NCBI RefSeq assembly: GCF_001612945.1
Contig: NZ_BDBK01000002.1
Location: 1 to 64,000 of the forward strand
Source: Nocardia inohanensis NBRC 100128
GTDB lineage: Bacteria; Actinomycetota; Actinomycetes; Mycobacteriales; Mycobacteriaceae
Direction of reading: 5' to 3'
DNA length: 64,000 bases
The notes under the pieces are model-generated. The model saw only the letters and a list, made by a program, of their open reading frames with translations. It was not told where the DNA came from and did not search any database. The position numbers were made by a program, and so were the translations under genes. Below, piece after piece: positions 24,638-33,458 of this stretch. The first letter of the stretch is position 1, and each line of letters begins with the position of its first letter.

Positions 24638-24663
24638 GGGTCCTCCTGGTCGGCAAGTAACTC

Positions 24664-24690
24664 TGTACTATGTACGCTATACTTTGTACG
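24664..24690. promoter_or_regulatory. GTAC-repeat operator between glyoxalase and tetR
   Basis: Three GTAC half-sites at 24665, 24672 and 24686 in an AT-rich patch (TGTACTATGTACGCTATAC then TTTGTACG), within the 118-base spacer of the two divergent genes. Position and symmetry suggest binding by the TetR protein encoded on the right. Confidence 0.5.
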
Positions 24691-24755
24691 GAAATTTCCG
24701 ATGGCCTGCCATGTGACGGTCGTCACGTCGCTACGATCGTCGTGGAGGTGAGCCG

Positions 24756-25523
24756 ATGGCCGAACGCAGCAGTGCCGGAGATCCGGTCCGCACATTGGAA
24801 TTGCTCTGGCGGGTGCCCGGCACCGGCGGGCCCGCGCGCGGGCCGAAGCAGCGCACCACCCTGGATGCCGTGATCGCGGCCGCGCTGGAGATCGCGGACA
24901 GCGCGGGGCTCGCGGCGCTGACCATGCGCTCGGTCGCGGCGAAACTCGGCATCACGCCCATGGCCACCTACACCTACGTGCCGGGCAAGGCCGAACTGCT
25001 GGATCTCATGCTGGACACCGTCTATCAGCGCATGGAGCGCCACGATCTGACCGGAATGCCCTGGCGGGAGCGGGTTTCCGCGATCGCCGCCGAGAATCGC
25101 GCCATGCTCGCCGCGCACCCCTGGGTCGCCTACCTGCCCACCACCCGCCCGCCGCTGGGCCCCGGCGTGGCCGCCAAATACGACCATGAACTGCGCGCCT
25201 TCGACGGCCTCGGCCTCACCGACCTCGAAATGGATGCCGCGCTCACCTATCTGCTCGGCTTCGTCACCTCGGTCGCGCAGCTCGCCATCGACTCCGCGCG
25301 GGCGGCGACGGAGAGCGCCGCGAGCGATCACGAATGGTGGGAGCGCGCCGCACCGCTGCTGGAGCGGGTCTTCGACGCCGAACGTTTCCCGCTCGCGGCC
25401 CGGGTGGGCGCGGCGGCCGGTCAGGCGCACGACGGTGCCTACAGCGCGGAGCACGCCTACGACTTCGGCTTGGCGCGCCTGCTCGACGGCCTCGCCGCGC
25501 TCGTCGAATCCCGTTCGAACTGA
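24756..25523 (+). CDS. TetR-family regulator
   Basis: A 255-residue regulator. The HTH is LDAVIAAALEIADSAGLAALTMRSVAAKLGITPMATYTYVPGKAELLDLMLD, with an N-terminal arm of about 30 residues. The larger C-terminal domain (WRERVSAIAAENRAMLAAHPWVA onwards) is of the TetR_C type seen in regulators of drug efflux and detoxification genes. GGAGGTGA precedes ATG at 24756. It is divergent from the glyoxalase-like gene, its probable target. Confidence 0.87.
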   Translation: MAERSSAGDPVRTLELLWRVPGTGGPARGPKQRTTLDAVIAAALEIADSAGLAALTMRSVAAKLGITPMATYTYVPGKAELLDLMLDTVYQRMERHDLTGMPWRERVSAIAAENRAMLAAHPWVAYLPTTRPPLGPGVAAKYDHELRAFDGLGLTDLEMDAALTYLLGFVTSVAQLAIDSARAATESAASDHEWWERAAPLLERVFDAERFPLAARVGAAAGQAHDGAYSAEHAYDFGLARLLDGLAALVESRSN

Positions 25524-25576
25524 CCTGGATTCGTGCACGGACTGCCCGCGCCGCGCTCGGGTAGTAGCGTGACGGC

Positions 25577-26188
25577 ATGGTGCGGCGGGTTCGTTTCTCG
25601 GTGGGCGCGGTCCAGCACTGGCGGGAGTTCGCGGACGACGGGACCCTGTCGCGCTGCGTCGAATTCGATACCGGCCGGCCGAATCCGGTCCCCGAAGAGC
25701 TGCACGAGGGCGAGTTCGCGGCCGCCATGGTGGCCTATTCGTCCGCCGAGCTCGCGGGGGTGCGGGCGCGCTACGGCGATATCGGCGCGTGGCTCTACGA
25801 ATCGGTGCGCGGGGAACCGGATATCGCGGCGGTCCCCGAATCGGCGGAGCCGGTCACCGCGCAGGAGTTCGAGCACTGCTGGAAAGCCGCTGTCCAGCAC
25901 CGTAATTTCACGCCGCAGGAGTCCGGTCCGCTACCGCAGGGCGCCTATGTGTCGGGGCGGGTGGAGGCCCTGCCCTGGGGCGTCGGCCTGACCGGTCTGT
26001 TCGTCGATATCGGAATACCCGTGCAGGCGTTCGTGGATGTGGAGCACCTGCCCAGCGATCATGCACATTGGCCGGCGGTCGGCGACAGCGGCCGCTTCGA
26101 GGTGGTTCGGGTGGTGTTCAATTGGTGGGAAGACACCGCGCGGCTACAGATCCGCCTGAAGCCGATCGCGCCTTTCGTCCGCCGCTGA
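25577..26188 (+). CDS. Hypothetical protein with S1/OB-like C-terminal region
   Basis: A 203-residue protein not recognised as a named family. The C-terminal half contains YVSGRVEALPWGVGLTGLFVDIGIPVQAFVDVEHLP, which resembles the G-x-V-x(n)-W-G-V/FVDIG core of S1-type RNA-binding OB folds. The N-terminal half (about 1-110) has no motif that I recognise. It stands between a TetR gene and a GNAT gene on the same strand, without overlap. An RNA- or nucleotide-related role is only a guess. Confidence 0.6.
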   Translation: MVRRVRFSVGAVQHWREFADDGTLSRCVEFDTGRPNPVPEELHEGEFAAAMVAYSSAELAGVRARYGDIGAWLYESVRGEPDIAAVPESAEPVTAQEFEHCWKAAVQHRNFTPQESGPLPQGAYVSGRVEALPWGVGLTGLFVDIGIPVQAFVDVEHLPSDHAHWPAVGDSGRFEVVRVVFNWWEDTARLQIRLKPIAPFVRR

Positions 26189-26247
26189 CCGGGACGATAG
26201 TGCCATTCGGCTCACCCCCGGCCGGGGGCGCGGGCAGAATTCCAGCT

Positions 26248-26880
26248 ATGCCGCGATCCGCCTCGGCACTCGTCTCCGCCGAAACCTTCACCAAGGCAGC
26301 CCAGCCGGTGATCCCCGCCGGCGAGGGCCTGGTGCTGCGGCCGTGGCTGCGCCGCGACGCGCCCGAGGTGTACGCGGCCTTCCAGGATCCGGCCATCAGC
26401 CGCTGGCATGTGCGGACCGTCGACTCCGAGGACGAGGCCGAGGAGTGGGTGGATGCCTGGGCCCGCACCTGGAAGCGCGGGCTGGACGCGAATTGGGCGG
26501 TGGCGGACAGCGGGACCGGGCGGGTGCTGGGGCGGGCATCGTTGCAGCACATGGTGTTGTCGCAGGGGATGGCGGCGGTGGCGTACTGGGTGGTGCCGCA
26601 GGCGCGCGGGCGCGGGGTGGCGCCGCGGGCGGTGGAGGCGCTCACCGGGTGGGCGTTCGAGGGCGCCGGATTCCATCGCCTGGAATTACGGCATTCCGTA
26701 CATAATTCGCCGTCCTGCCGGGTGGCGGTGAAGGCCGGGTTCGGGTTGGAGGGGGTGAACCGCAGCGCCGGACTGCATGCCGACGGCTGGCACGACATGC
26801 ATCTGCACGCCCGCGTGCACGGCGACGAGGTGGACGCCGCGACGAGTGAGATCCCCACCGCCCGCGTGTTCCGCCGCTGA
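26248..26880 (+). CDS. GNAT-family N-acetyltransferase (RimJ/RimL type)
   Basis: A 210-residue acetyltransferase. LVLRPWLRRDAPEVYAAFQDPAISRW is the usual opening of the ribosomal-protein-alanine acetyltransferase-like branch. The acetyl-CoA loop is VVPQARGRGVAPRAVEALTGWAFEGAG, and HNSPSCRVAVKAGFGLEGVNR closes the fold. The acceptor is unknown. ATG at 26248 was chosen because the family domain begins about 25 residues later. It is followed by a CMD-family gene 53 bases downstream. Confidence 0.82.
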   Translation: MPRSASALVSAETFTKAAQPVIPAGEGLVLRPWLRRDAPEVYAAFQDPAISRWHVRTVDSEDEAEEWVDAWARTWKRGLDANWAVADSGTGRVLGRASLQHMVLSQGMAAVAYWVVPQARGRGVAPRAVEALTGWAFEGAGFHRLELRHSVHNSPSCRVAVKAGFGLEGVNRSAGLHADGWHDMHLHARVHGDEVDAATSEIPTARVFRR

Positions 26881-26933
26881 CGGGGCGCGGCTAGGGGCTC
26901 CCACGGAACACCCGGGCTTGTTAGCGTGACCAC

Positions 26934-27473
26934 ATGGTGTCAACGCAGCCACGTATCGCCCCCGGCCGTTTGCGGGAGCTCGGACCGGTCAATTGGGTTG
27001 TCTGGCAGGTGCTCTCCCGGGCCGCGGGGACCGATGACGCGCATCTGTTCAGCACGCTCGGGCGCACGGGCGGGCTGTTCCGGGGCTGGCTGCACTTCTC
27101 GGGGCGGTTGATGCCGGGCGGGAAGCTGCCGCGCTACGAGACCGAGCTGGTGATCATCCGGGTCGCCCACCTGCGGGGCTGTGCGTACGAGATGGACCAT
27201 CACATCCGATTGGGCAAGCGGGCGGGCGTGAACCAGCAGGTGCTGGAGTGGTTGCGGGAAGGGCCTGCCGCGCCGGGCTGGACGGACAAGGAGCGCGCGC
27301 TCCTCACCGCCGTGGACCAACTGGTCGGCACCCGGGACCTCGACGATGCCGCCTGGCGGGAACTCGCCGTCCACTACGACGAGCGCCGCCTCATCGAAAT
27401 CGTCCTGCTCACCAACCAATACGAGGGCCTGGCCAGCACGATCACCGCCCTGCGCATCCAAACCGACCACTGA
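26934..27473 (+). CDS. Carboxymuconolactone decarboxylase/AhpD-like protein
   Basis: A 179-residue CMD-domain protein. ELVIIRVAHLRGCAYEMDHHIRLGKRAG is the active-site segment; Cys83 is kept but the second Cys of CxxC is replaced by Glu86, with His89-His90 following. The C-terminal LAVHYDERRLIEIVLLTNQYEGLAS is typical of the family. M. tuberculosis has a similar protein (Rv0464c as I recall) beside ramB, so this may be the same ancestral neighbour. Redox function is doubtful without the second cysteine. It converges on the GntR gene. Confidence 0.8.
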   Translation: MVSTQPRIAPGRLRELGPVNWVVWQVLSRAAGTDDAHLFSTLGRTGGLFRGWLHFSGRLMPGGKLPRYETELVIIRVAHLRGCAYEMDHHIRLGKRAGVNQQVLEWLREGPAAPGWTDKERALLTAVDQLVGTRDLDDAAWRELAVHYDERRLIEIVLLTNQYEGLASTITALRIQTDH

Positions 27474-27483
27474 CCCCAGGGGG

Positions 27484-28176
27484 TCATTCGCGCACAGCTT
27501 GACCGAGTTTGGTGAGTTCCAATGCCCGCCGGGCGCGGGTGAGGACGTGGGCGCGGGAGCTGGTGAGGTGGGCGAGCAGCAGGCGCAGCGCGGCGTCGAG
27601 GTCGTCGGCCAGCAGCAGTTCGGCGATGGCGATGTGATCCTCGGTCATGGCCGCGATGCGTTCCGGGGTCGGCAGATCCAGCGAACGGACCGGCCGGACC
27701 CGGGCGTAGACGGTCGCCAGCGCATCGGCGAGGGCGGTGTTCCCGGCCGCCGTCAGCAGCGTCAGATGGAATCGCTCGTCGACGGCGATCAGTTCGGCTC
27801 CCGGCTCCGGCGGGTCGTCGCGCAGGAGCCGCCAGCTGTCGAGCTCCTTCTCCACCGCTGCCGTATCGTGCCGATGCGAGCGGTCGGCTTGGCGTTGAAT
27901 CCCCCTGGATTCCAGCACGATCCGCAGTTCGTACAGGTCACCCAGCTCCTCGACCCGCGGCCGGTACGGGTACAGCCCGTCGGGATGCCGCTCCAGCAGC
28001 CCGTCCGCGTAGAGCCGGGCCAGCGCCTCGCGGACGGGGGTGCGCGATACCCCGTAATTCTCGGCCAGGCGTTCCTCGCCCAGCCGCTCGGTCGATACCA
28101 GCACCCCCGTCGCGAGATCCCGCTGTAGTTCCCGGTACACCCGCTCCGACAACGGGATTCGCCCCCTGCGCGCCAT
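27484..28176 (-). CDS. GntR-family (FadR/FCD) transcriptional regulator
   Basis: A 230-residue regulator. The winged helix is LSERVYRELQRDLATGVLVSTERLGEERLAENYGVSRTPVREALARLYADGLL, and the C-terminal all-helical FCD domain (LYELRIVLESRGIQRQA, then VDERFHLTLLTAAGN, and the metal-site-like HIAIAELLLADDLDAALRLLLAHL) would bind an effector. It lies 14 bases after urtE on the same strand, so it is probably the last gene of the urt operon and may regulate it. ATG at 28176. Confidence 0.87.
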   Translation of the reverse strand: MARRGRIPLSERVYRELQRDLATGVLVSTERLGEERLAENYGVSRTPVREALARLYADGLLERHPDGLYPYRPRVEELGDLYELRIVLESRGIQRQADRSHRHDTAAVEKELDSWRLLRDDPPEPGAELIAVDERFHLTLLTAAGNTALADALATVYARVRPVRSLDLPTPERIAAMTEDHIAIAELLLADDLDAALRLLLAHLTSSRAHVLTRARRALELTKLGQAVRE

Positions 28177-28190
28177 GACGGAACGTCCGC

Positions 28191-28883
28191 TCAGATCGCC
28201 ATCGCCAGGCGTACCGCGGATTCCGCGCCCCGCCCGCCCGCGCCCGAGGAGGTGACGCGGCCCGATTGCAGCACGTAGTACTGGCCGGCGGCTTGCAGCG
28301 CGAAGCCGATGTGCTGTTCGACCAGCAGCACGCTCAATCCACCGCGATTGGTGAGATCGATGATGGTGCGTTCGATCTCGGCCACCACCGACGGCTGGAT
28401 GCCCTCGGTCGGCTCGTCCAGGATCAGCAGCTTCGGTTCGGTGATGAGCGCCCGCGCGATGGCCAGCTGCTGGCGTTGACCGCCGGAGAGCAGTCCGGCC
28501 TTGCGGGTCAGCAGTTCCTTCAATGCCGGGAACAGATCCAGGGATTCGGCGATCAGTTCCTTGCCGCGCTTGCGCCCGTCCGCCACCACCTGGAGGTTCT
28601 CCATGGCGGACAGCTGCGGGAACGACTGCTGTCCCTGCGGCACATAGGCGATGCCGCGCTTGACTCGCCGCGACGGGGCCAGCTTGGTGATGTCCTCGCC
28701 GTCGAAGCGGATCTTGCCGGATTTGGCGGGCAGCAGCCCCACCGCGGCGCGCAGCAGCGAGGTCTTCCCGGCCCCGTTGTGGCCCATGACCGCGACCACG
28801 CCGTCATCCGGAACCGTCAGGGACACACCGTGAATCACCTGGGTGCGGCCGTAGGCCGTGTGCAGGTCAACGAGCTCCAGCAT
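28191..28883 (-). CDS. urtE: Urea ABC transporter ATP-binding subunit UrtE
   Basis: A 230-residue ATPase. Walker A is GHNGAGKTS, the signature is LSGGQRQQLAIARALI, Walker B is KLLILDEPTEGIQPS, and LLVEQHIGFAL carries the switch region. MLELVDLHTAYGRTQVIHGVSL and the GIQPSVV motif fit UrtE. ATG at 28883 overlaps the end of urtD by 17 bases. It works with UrtD to power urea import through UrtB/UrtC. Confidence 0.9.
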   Translation of the reverse strand: MLELVDLHTAYGRTQVIHGVSLTVPDDGVVAVMGHNGAGKTSLLRAAVGLLPAKSGKIRFDGEDITKLAPSRRVKRGIAYVPQGQQSFPQLSAMENLQVVADGRKRGKELIAESLDLFPALKELLTRKAGLLSGGQRQQLAIARALITEPKLLILDEPTEGIQPSVVAEIERTIIDLTNRGGLSVLLVEQHIGFALQAAGQYYVLQSGRVTSSGAGGRGAESAVRLAMAI

Positions 28884-29727
28884 CGGCGGCCTCCTCCTTC
28901 TTGTCGGATCCCCCGGTAGCGCCGGCTGTTTCGCCGACCGGCTGATCGGGTTCGGCTGCTGTACTGCCTGTTTCGACCGGCGGCAGGTCACCGGCCGCCG
29001 CGGTGCCCAGGTAGACCTGCTGCACCTTCGGGTCGGCCTGGACTTCTTCGACGCTGCCCTCGCTGAGCACCCGCCCACCGGCCAGCACCGTCACCGAGTT
29101 GGCGAAGGCGCGCATGAAGTCCATATCGTGTTCGACCACGATGACGACCCGGTTGCCGCCGATGCGGCGCAACAGGTTTCCGGTCTCCTCGCGCTCCTCG
29201 GCGCTCATGCCCGCGACGGGTTCGTCGAGCAACAGCACCGAGGCGTTCTGCACCAGCAGCATGCCGATCTCCAGCCATTGCTTCTGGCCGTGCGCGAGCA
29301 CTCCGGCGGGCTTGTCGCGCAACTCGGTGAGGCCGATGGTCTCCAGGGCCTCCTCGATGGCGGGCAGCACCGATTTGCGCCTGCGCAGCAGGGTGAGCGC
29401 GGAACGCCCCGCGCCGGCGGCGATATCGAGGTTCTGCAAGACGGTGAGCTGCTCGAAGACGCTCGCGGTCTGGAAGGTGCGGCCGACGCCCAGCCGGGCG
29501 ATCTGATGCACCTTCTTGCCGATCAGTTCACTGCCGGACTTCTGGGCCGAGCCGGTGGCGGCGGCCAGGCCGGTGATGGCGTCGATGAGCGTGGTCTTGC
29601 CCGCCCCGTTGGGCCCGATCAAGAAGCGCAGATCCCCTTGCAGGACGGTGAGATCCACGTCGGTGACGGCCTTGAAGCCGTCGAAACTCACCGACAGGCC
29701 CCGGATTTCGAGGTATTCGCTGCTCAT
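28867..29727 (-). CDS. urtD: Urea ABC transporter ATP-binding subunit UrtD
   Basis: A 286-residue ATPase. Walker A is GPNGAGKTTLIDAITGL, the signature region is LAHGQKQWLEIGMLL (diverged, as usual in UrtD/LivG), and Walker B is VLLLDEPVAGMSAEE followed by VVEHDMDFMR. The last 35 residues or so form a Pro/Glu/Ala-rich tail after YLGTAAAGDL. ATG at 29727 overlaps urtC by 4 bases. Confidence 0.9.
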   Translation of the reverse strand: MSSEYLEIRGLSVSFDGFKAVTDVDLTVLQGDLRFLIGPNGAGKTTLIDAITGLAAATGSAQKSGSELIGKKVHQIARLGVGRTFQTASVFEQLTVLQNLDIAAGAGRSALTLLRRRKSVLPAIEEALETIGLTELRDKPAGVLAHGQKQWLEIGMLLVQNASVLLLDEPVAGMSAEEREETGNLLRRIGGNRVVIVVEHDMDFMRAFANSVTVLAGGRVLSEGSVEEVQADPKVQQVYLGTAAAGDLPPVETGSTAAEPDQPVGETAGATGGSDKKEEAADAGAR

Positions 29728-30899
29728 CGCGCTTCCACCTTGTCTTCGTCGGCCGGGGCTCCGGTGGACAGCACCGAGGCGACGATGGCCTCCGACGCCG
29801 GGGTGACCGGGAGCGCCTGGTTCGCGGATTTCGCGGGCCGGACGCGTTCCAGCAATTGCTTTGCCAGCGGCCCGAATCCGGCCAGGCCGGCGGGGAGGAA
29901 TCCGACCACCACGATGAAGAGCGCGCCTTGCAGGTACGTCCACCCGGACGGGAACTCCTCGGAGAACGAGGTCTGCGCCCAGGCCACGCCGATCGCGCCG
30001 AGCGCCGGGCCCAGCAGCGTGGTGCGCCCGCCGATGGCCACCCCGATCAGGAAGGCGATGGAGGGCACCACGCCGATATCCGCGGGCGAGATGATGCCGA
30101 CGATGGGCGTGAACAGCGCCCCGGCGATACCGGCGAAGAAGGCCGCCACCACATAGGCGACGATCTTGATATTGGCCGGGTCGTAACCCAGGAACCGCAC
30201 CCGCTCTTCCTGATCACGCACGGCGACAAGGAGTTCCCCGTACCGCGAATGCATCAGCTGCCGCGCGATGGCCATCACGATGAGCAGGGTGGCGGCCGCG
30301 ATGAAGAACAGCATGCGCCGGTTCACCGGATCCGAGAGCCGGAAACCGAAGAAGGACTTGAAATCCGAGAGCCCGGTGAAGCCGCCGATGGATTGCTGCC
30401 CGATGAGCAGAATGGCGAGCGCGGCCGCGAGCGCCTGGCTCAGGATGGCGAAGTACGCGCCCTTGACCCGGCGCTTGAACACCCCGAAGCCGAGCACGGC
30501 GGCCATGGCGGCGGGCAACACCAGAATGCCGATGATCGCCACCGGCGCGGAGGCGAAAGGCTGCCAGTACGAAGGCAATTCGTTGATGCCGGAGATCGTC
30601 ATGAACTCCGGCACATCCTCGTGCCGTTTGGCGGCGTCGGCCATCTGGAGATGCATGCCCATGATGTAGGCGCCGATGCCGAAGAACACGCCCTGCCCGA
30701 GGGTGAGCATGCCGCCGCGCCCCCAGGCCAGGCCGATGCCGACCGCCACGATGGCGAAGCACAGGAACTTGGCGAGCAGGCCGAGCCGGAAATCGCTGAG
30801 CATGGCGGGCGCGACCGCGAACAACAGCACCGCGCCGAACGCGAAGCCGCCCAAGGCTTTCAAGGATGAGTGTGCGTCGAGACGCTGGACGAGGCTCAT
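29724..30899 (-). CDS. urtC: Urea ABC transporter permease UrtC
   Basis: A 391-residue LivM-type permease with about ten membrane helices. GLAWGRGGMLTLGQGVFFGIGAYIMGMHLQM and the cytoplasmic coupling region AVRDQEERVRFLGYDPANIKIVAY are characteristic of UrtC. The C-terminal tail after LLERVRPAKS is poorly conserved. It is separated from urtB by 70 bases that hold an inverted repeat, the only real gap in the permease-ATPase part of the operon. ATG at 30899. Confidence 0.9.
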   Translation of the reverse strand: MSLVQRLDAHSSLKALGGFAFGAVLLFAVAPAMLSDFRLGLLAKFLCFAIVAVGIGLAWGRGGMLTLGQGVFFGIGAYIMGMHLQMADAAKRHEDVPEFMTISGINELPSYWQPFASAPVAIIGILVLPAAMAAVLGFGVFKRRVKGAYFAILSQALAAALAILLIGQQSIGGFTGLSDFKSFFGFRLSDPVNRRMLFFIAAATLLIVMAIARQLMHSRYGELLVAVRDQEERVRFLGYDPANIKIVAYVVAAFFAGIAGALFTPIVGIISPADIGVVPSIAFLIGVAIGGRTTLLGPALGAIGVAWAQTSFSEEFPSGWTYLQGALFIVVVGFLPAGLAGFGPLAKQLLERVRPAKSANQALPVTPASEAIVASVLSTGAPADEDKVEAR

Positions 30900-30913
30900 G
30901 CTGTGTCCTTTCG

Positions 30914-30976
30914 CGCATGATCGGAGCCCTGCGTGGTTACGCTGCGCTGCCGCCTCCGGGCTTGACCGATCATGCG
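30914..30976 (-). promoter_or_regulatory. Inverted repeat between urtB and urtC
   Basis: 30914-30924 pairs perfectly (11 bp) with 30966-30976, with GAGCCC/GGGCTT allowing more pairing inside. It spans the urtB stop codon. It could attenuate transcription into urtC or stabilise the 3' end of an urtAB message. Confidence 0.4.
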
Positions 30977-31854
30977 AGGCTCCTCGTGCGAACGGTGAAC
31001 AGACCCTGCGGGCGCACTTGCAGGAAGATCACGATCACGACGAAGACGATCACCTTGGCGACCGAGGCCGTGGTCGAGTACTCGATGAAGGAGTTCAGCA
31101 GCCCCATGGCGAAGGCCGCGATGACGGTGCCCTTGATCTGGCCGAGGCCGCCGATCACCACCACCAGGAAGGCGTCCACGAGATAGGACTGCCCGATGGT
31201 GGGTGAGGTGGAGCCGATCAGGGTGAGCGCCACCCCGGCGACCGCGGCCAATCCGGAGCCGATGAAGAAGGTGCTGATATCGGTGAGACGCGAAGAGACG
31301 CCGGAGGTTTCGGCCAGGCTGCGGTTCTGCACCACGGCGCGGATGCGGCGGCCCAGCGGGGTGACCTTGAGCGCGGTGGCCAGCGCGATCACCGCGGAGA
31401 TGGCCAGCACCATGATGAAGATGCGGGTCTTGGGCACCACCGCCCCGGCAATGCTGATGCCGCCGGTCAGCCACTCCGGCGCGACCACGTTCTTGGCGGG
31501 CGCGCCGAAGATATTGCGCGCGGCCTGCTGCAACACCAGGCCGACGCCGAAGGTGACCAGCAGGGTGTCGAGCGGCCGGTCGTACATCCAGCGGATCAGC
31601 CCGGCTTCCAATGCCGCGCCGAGCAGTCCGCCGACGATGAACCCGGCGAACAAGGAGACGATCAGCGCCACCCCCGTCGCGGAAATAAGCTGCTGCACAA
31701 CGAATGTGGTGTAACAACCGGCCATGATGAACTCGCCGTGAGCCATATTGATGACGCCCATCTGACCGAAGGTCAGGGCCAGGCCCAGCGCGGCGAGCAG
31801 CAGAATCGAACCCAGACTCAGGCCCGCGAACAGCTGTCCGACTGCGACTTCCAT
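30970..31854 (-). CDS. urtB: Urea ABC transporter permease UrtB
   Basis: A 294-residue LivH-type permease. GLSLGSILLLAALGLALTFGQMGVINMAHGEFIM is the standard N-terminal block, and the UrtB-like RNIFGAPAKNVVAPEWLTGGI and VQNRSLAETSGVSSRLTDI follow. It forms the membrane channel with UrtC. AGAGGTAA lies about 7 bases before ATG at 31854. The gap of about 100 bases to urtA holds nothing obvious. Confidence 0.92.
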   Translation of the reverse strand: MEVAVGQLFAGLSLGSILLLAALGLALTFGQMGVINMAHGEFIMAGCYTTFVVQQLISATGVALIVSLFAGFIVGGLLGAALEAGLIRWMYDRPLDTLLVTFGVGLVLQQAARNIFGAPAKNVVAPEWLTGGISIAGAVVPKTRIFIMVLAISAVIALATALKVTPLGRRIRAVVQNRSLAETSGVSSRLTDISTFFIGSGLAAVAGVALTLIGSTSPTIGQSYLVDAFLVVVIGGLGQIKGTVIAAFAMGLLNSFIEYSTTASVAKVIVFVVIVIFLQVRPQGLFTVRTRSLA

Positions 31855-31953
31855 TGTGAATTACCTCTGTAGTTCTCTCGCGTCGGTGGATGACTGCCGA
31901 TGCGGCCGGTGCGGTTGCCCACACCGGCCGCCCCTCATTCGGCGGTTACCGAC

Positions 31954-33228
31954 TTACTTCAGGCCCTTGGCCCAGTCGTAGGAGTTCAGGTACGGGTCCG
32001 GGTTGACCGGCTTGCCCGAATCCCACACGGTGTAGATGAGTCCGTCCGGCCGGATCTCACCGATGCGCGCGGTCTTGGTGATGTGGTGGTTCGCGCCGTT
32101 GACGACGACGGTGCCCTCCGGCGCGTCGAAGCTGACGCCGTCGGCCGCGGCCTGAATATCGGCCACCGCGAACGACTTCGCCTTCTCGACGGTGTTCTTC
32201 CACAGGAAGACCGAGGCGTAGGCGGCCTCCATCGGGTCGGAGGTGGGCTTGTCCGCGCCGAAGGCGGCCTTGTACGCGGCGACGAACGCCTTGTTGGCCG
32301 GGGAATCGACGGTCTGGTAGTAGTTCCAGGCGGTCAGCTGGCCGGTGATGTTCTGCACGCCGATGCCGCCGACCTCCTCTTCGGCGATGGAGACCGAGAC
32401 CACCGGCATATCGGCGGCCTTCAGGCCCGCGTTGGCGTACTCGCGGAAGAACGCGACGTTGGAGTCGCCGTTCAGGGTGTTGAAGACCGCGCCCGCCTTG
32501 GAATTACGCACCTTGTTGACGATTGTGGAGAAATCGGTGGAGCCCAGCGGAGCCAGGTCCTCGCCCTTGATCTCGATGCCGTTGGCGGCGGCGTACGCCT
32601 TGATCTCGCGGTTGGCGGTCTGCGGGAAGACGTAGTCCGAACCGACCAGGTAGAGGGACTTGACGCCCTTCTGCTTCAGGTAGTCCAGCGCCGGCACGAT
32701 CTGCTGGTTGGTGGTCGCACCCGTGTAGAAGATGTTCTTGGAATCTTCCAGGCCCTCGTACTGAACGGGGTAGTAGAGCAGCGAGTTCAGCGATTCGAAC
32801 TTCGGCTTCATGGCCTTGCGCGAGGAGGAGGTCCAGCCGCCGAACACCGCTGCGACGCAGTCCGAGGAGATCAGCTTCTCGGCCTTCTCCGCGAACGTCT
32901 TCGGGTCGGAAGCGCCGTCCTCCAGCACGATTTCGAGCTTCTTGCCGTTCACGCCGCCCGCGGCGTTGATCTGATCGACCGCCAGCTTGGTGGCGTTGGC
33001 GACGGTCACCTCCGAGATCGCCATGGTGCCGGTGAGCGAGTGCAACGACCCGATCTTGATGGTGTCCTTGGAGGTGTCCAGGCAGGACTTGGCGTTCGAT
33101 CCCCCGGCCGTATCGCTGTCACGCGAACCGCAACCGGCGACCAGCACGGCGGATAGCGCCAGCGCGGTCGGAATGGTGATCGCCTTCATCAGACGCCGAT
33201 TGCGATCTCGGCGGTGGGAATCTTGCAT
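31954..33228 (-). CDS. urtA: Urea ABC transporter substrate-binding lipoprotein UrtA
   Basis: A 424-residue binding protein. A long basic N-region leads to a hydrophobic stretch and the lipobox LVAGC with Cys33. IKIGSLHSLTGTMAISEV and VFGGWTSSSRKAMKPKFESLNSLLYYPVQYEGLE (read in parts) are diagnostic for UrtA, distinct from amino-acid binders. It captures urea at the cell surface for UrtBCDE. ATG at 33228 is chosen because GAGAAGGG lies 10 bases upstream; 33246 and 33189 are alternatives. In other bacteria urt genes are nitrogen controlled; no clear GlnR site was found in the 230 bases upstream. Confidence 0.92.
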   Translation of the reverse strand: MQDSHRRDRNRRLMKAITIPTALALSAVLVAGCGSRDSDTAGGSNAKSCLDTSKDTIKIGSLHSLTGTMAISEVTVANATKLAVDQINAAGGVNGKKLEIVLEDGASDPKTFAEKAEKLISSDCVAAVFGGWTSSSRKAMKPKFESLNSLLYYPVQYEGLEDSKNIFYTGATTNQQIVPALDYLKQKGVKSLYLVGSDYVFPQTANREIKAYAAANGIEIKGEDLAPLGSTDFSTIVNKVRNSKAGAVFNTLNGDSNVAFFREYANAGLKAADMPVVSVSIAEEEVGGIGVQNITGQLTAWNYYQTVDSPANKAFVAAYKAAFGADKPTSDPMEAAYASVFLWKNTVEKAKSFAVADIQAAADGVSFDAPEGTVVVNGANHHITKTARIGEIRPDGLIYTVWDSGKPVNPDPYLNSYDWAKGLK

Positions 33229-33378
33229 GGGGCGGGCCCTTCTCACTCACGGTCTACCCGCGACGCCACTGCGTCGCTTGCGAATACCGGTGCGTATACA
33301 GCGCCTGTATTCGTGGGCAGAACGGTAAACGGGAAGTATTGCGCCGGAATGACTCTCGATGAATGTCCGATTTCGTAT

Positions 33379-33389
33379 GTTGCCGCAAC
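33379..33389. promoter_or_regulatory. GTTGC-GCAAC palindrome upstream of urtA
   Basis: GTTGC-C-GCAAC is a perfect 5-1-5 palindrome 151 bases upstream of the urtA start, in the spacer after the ramB stop. Its half-site resembles the GCAAC repeats in the ramB promoter, but the regulator is unknown. Confidence 0.3.
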
Positions 33390-33458
33390 GTGAATTTCAG
33401 CTCACCGCACCGGGACCGAAGTTGATCGGTCTCGGTGTCTGCGCAGGTGAGAACGTAT

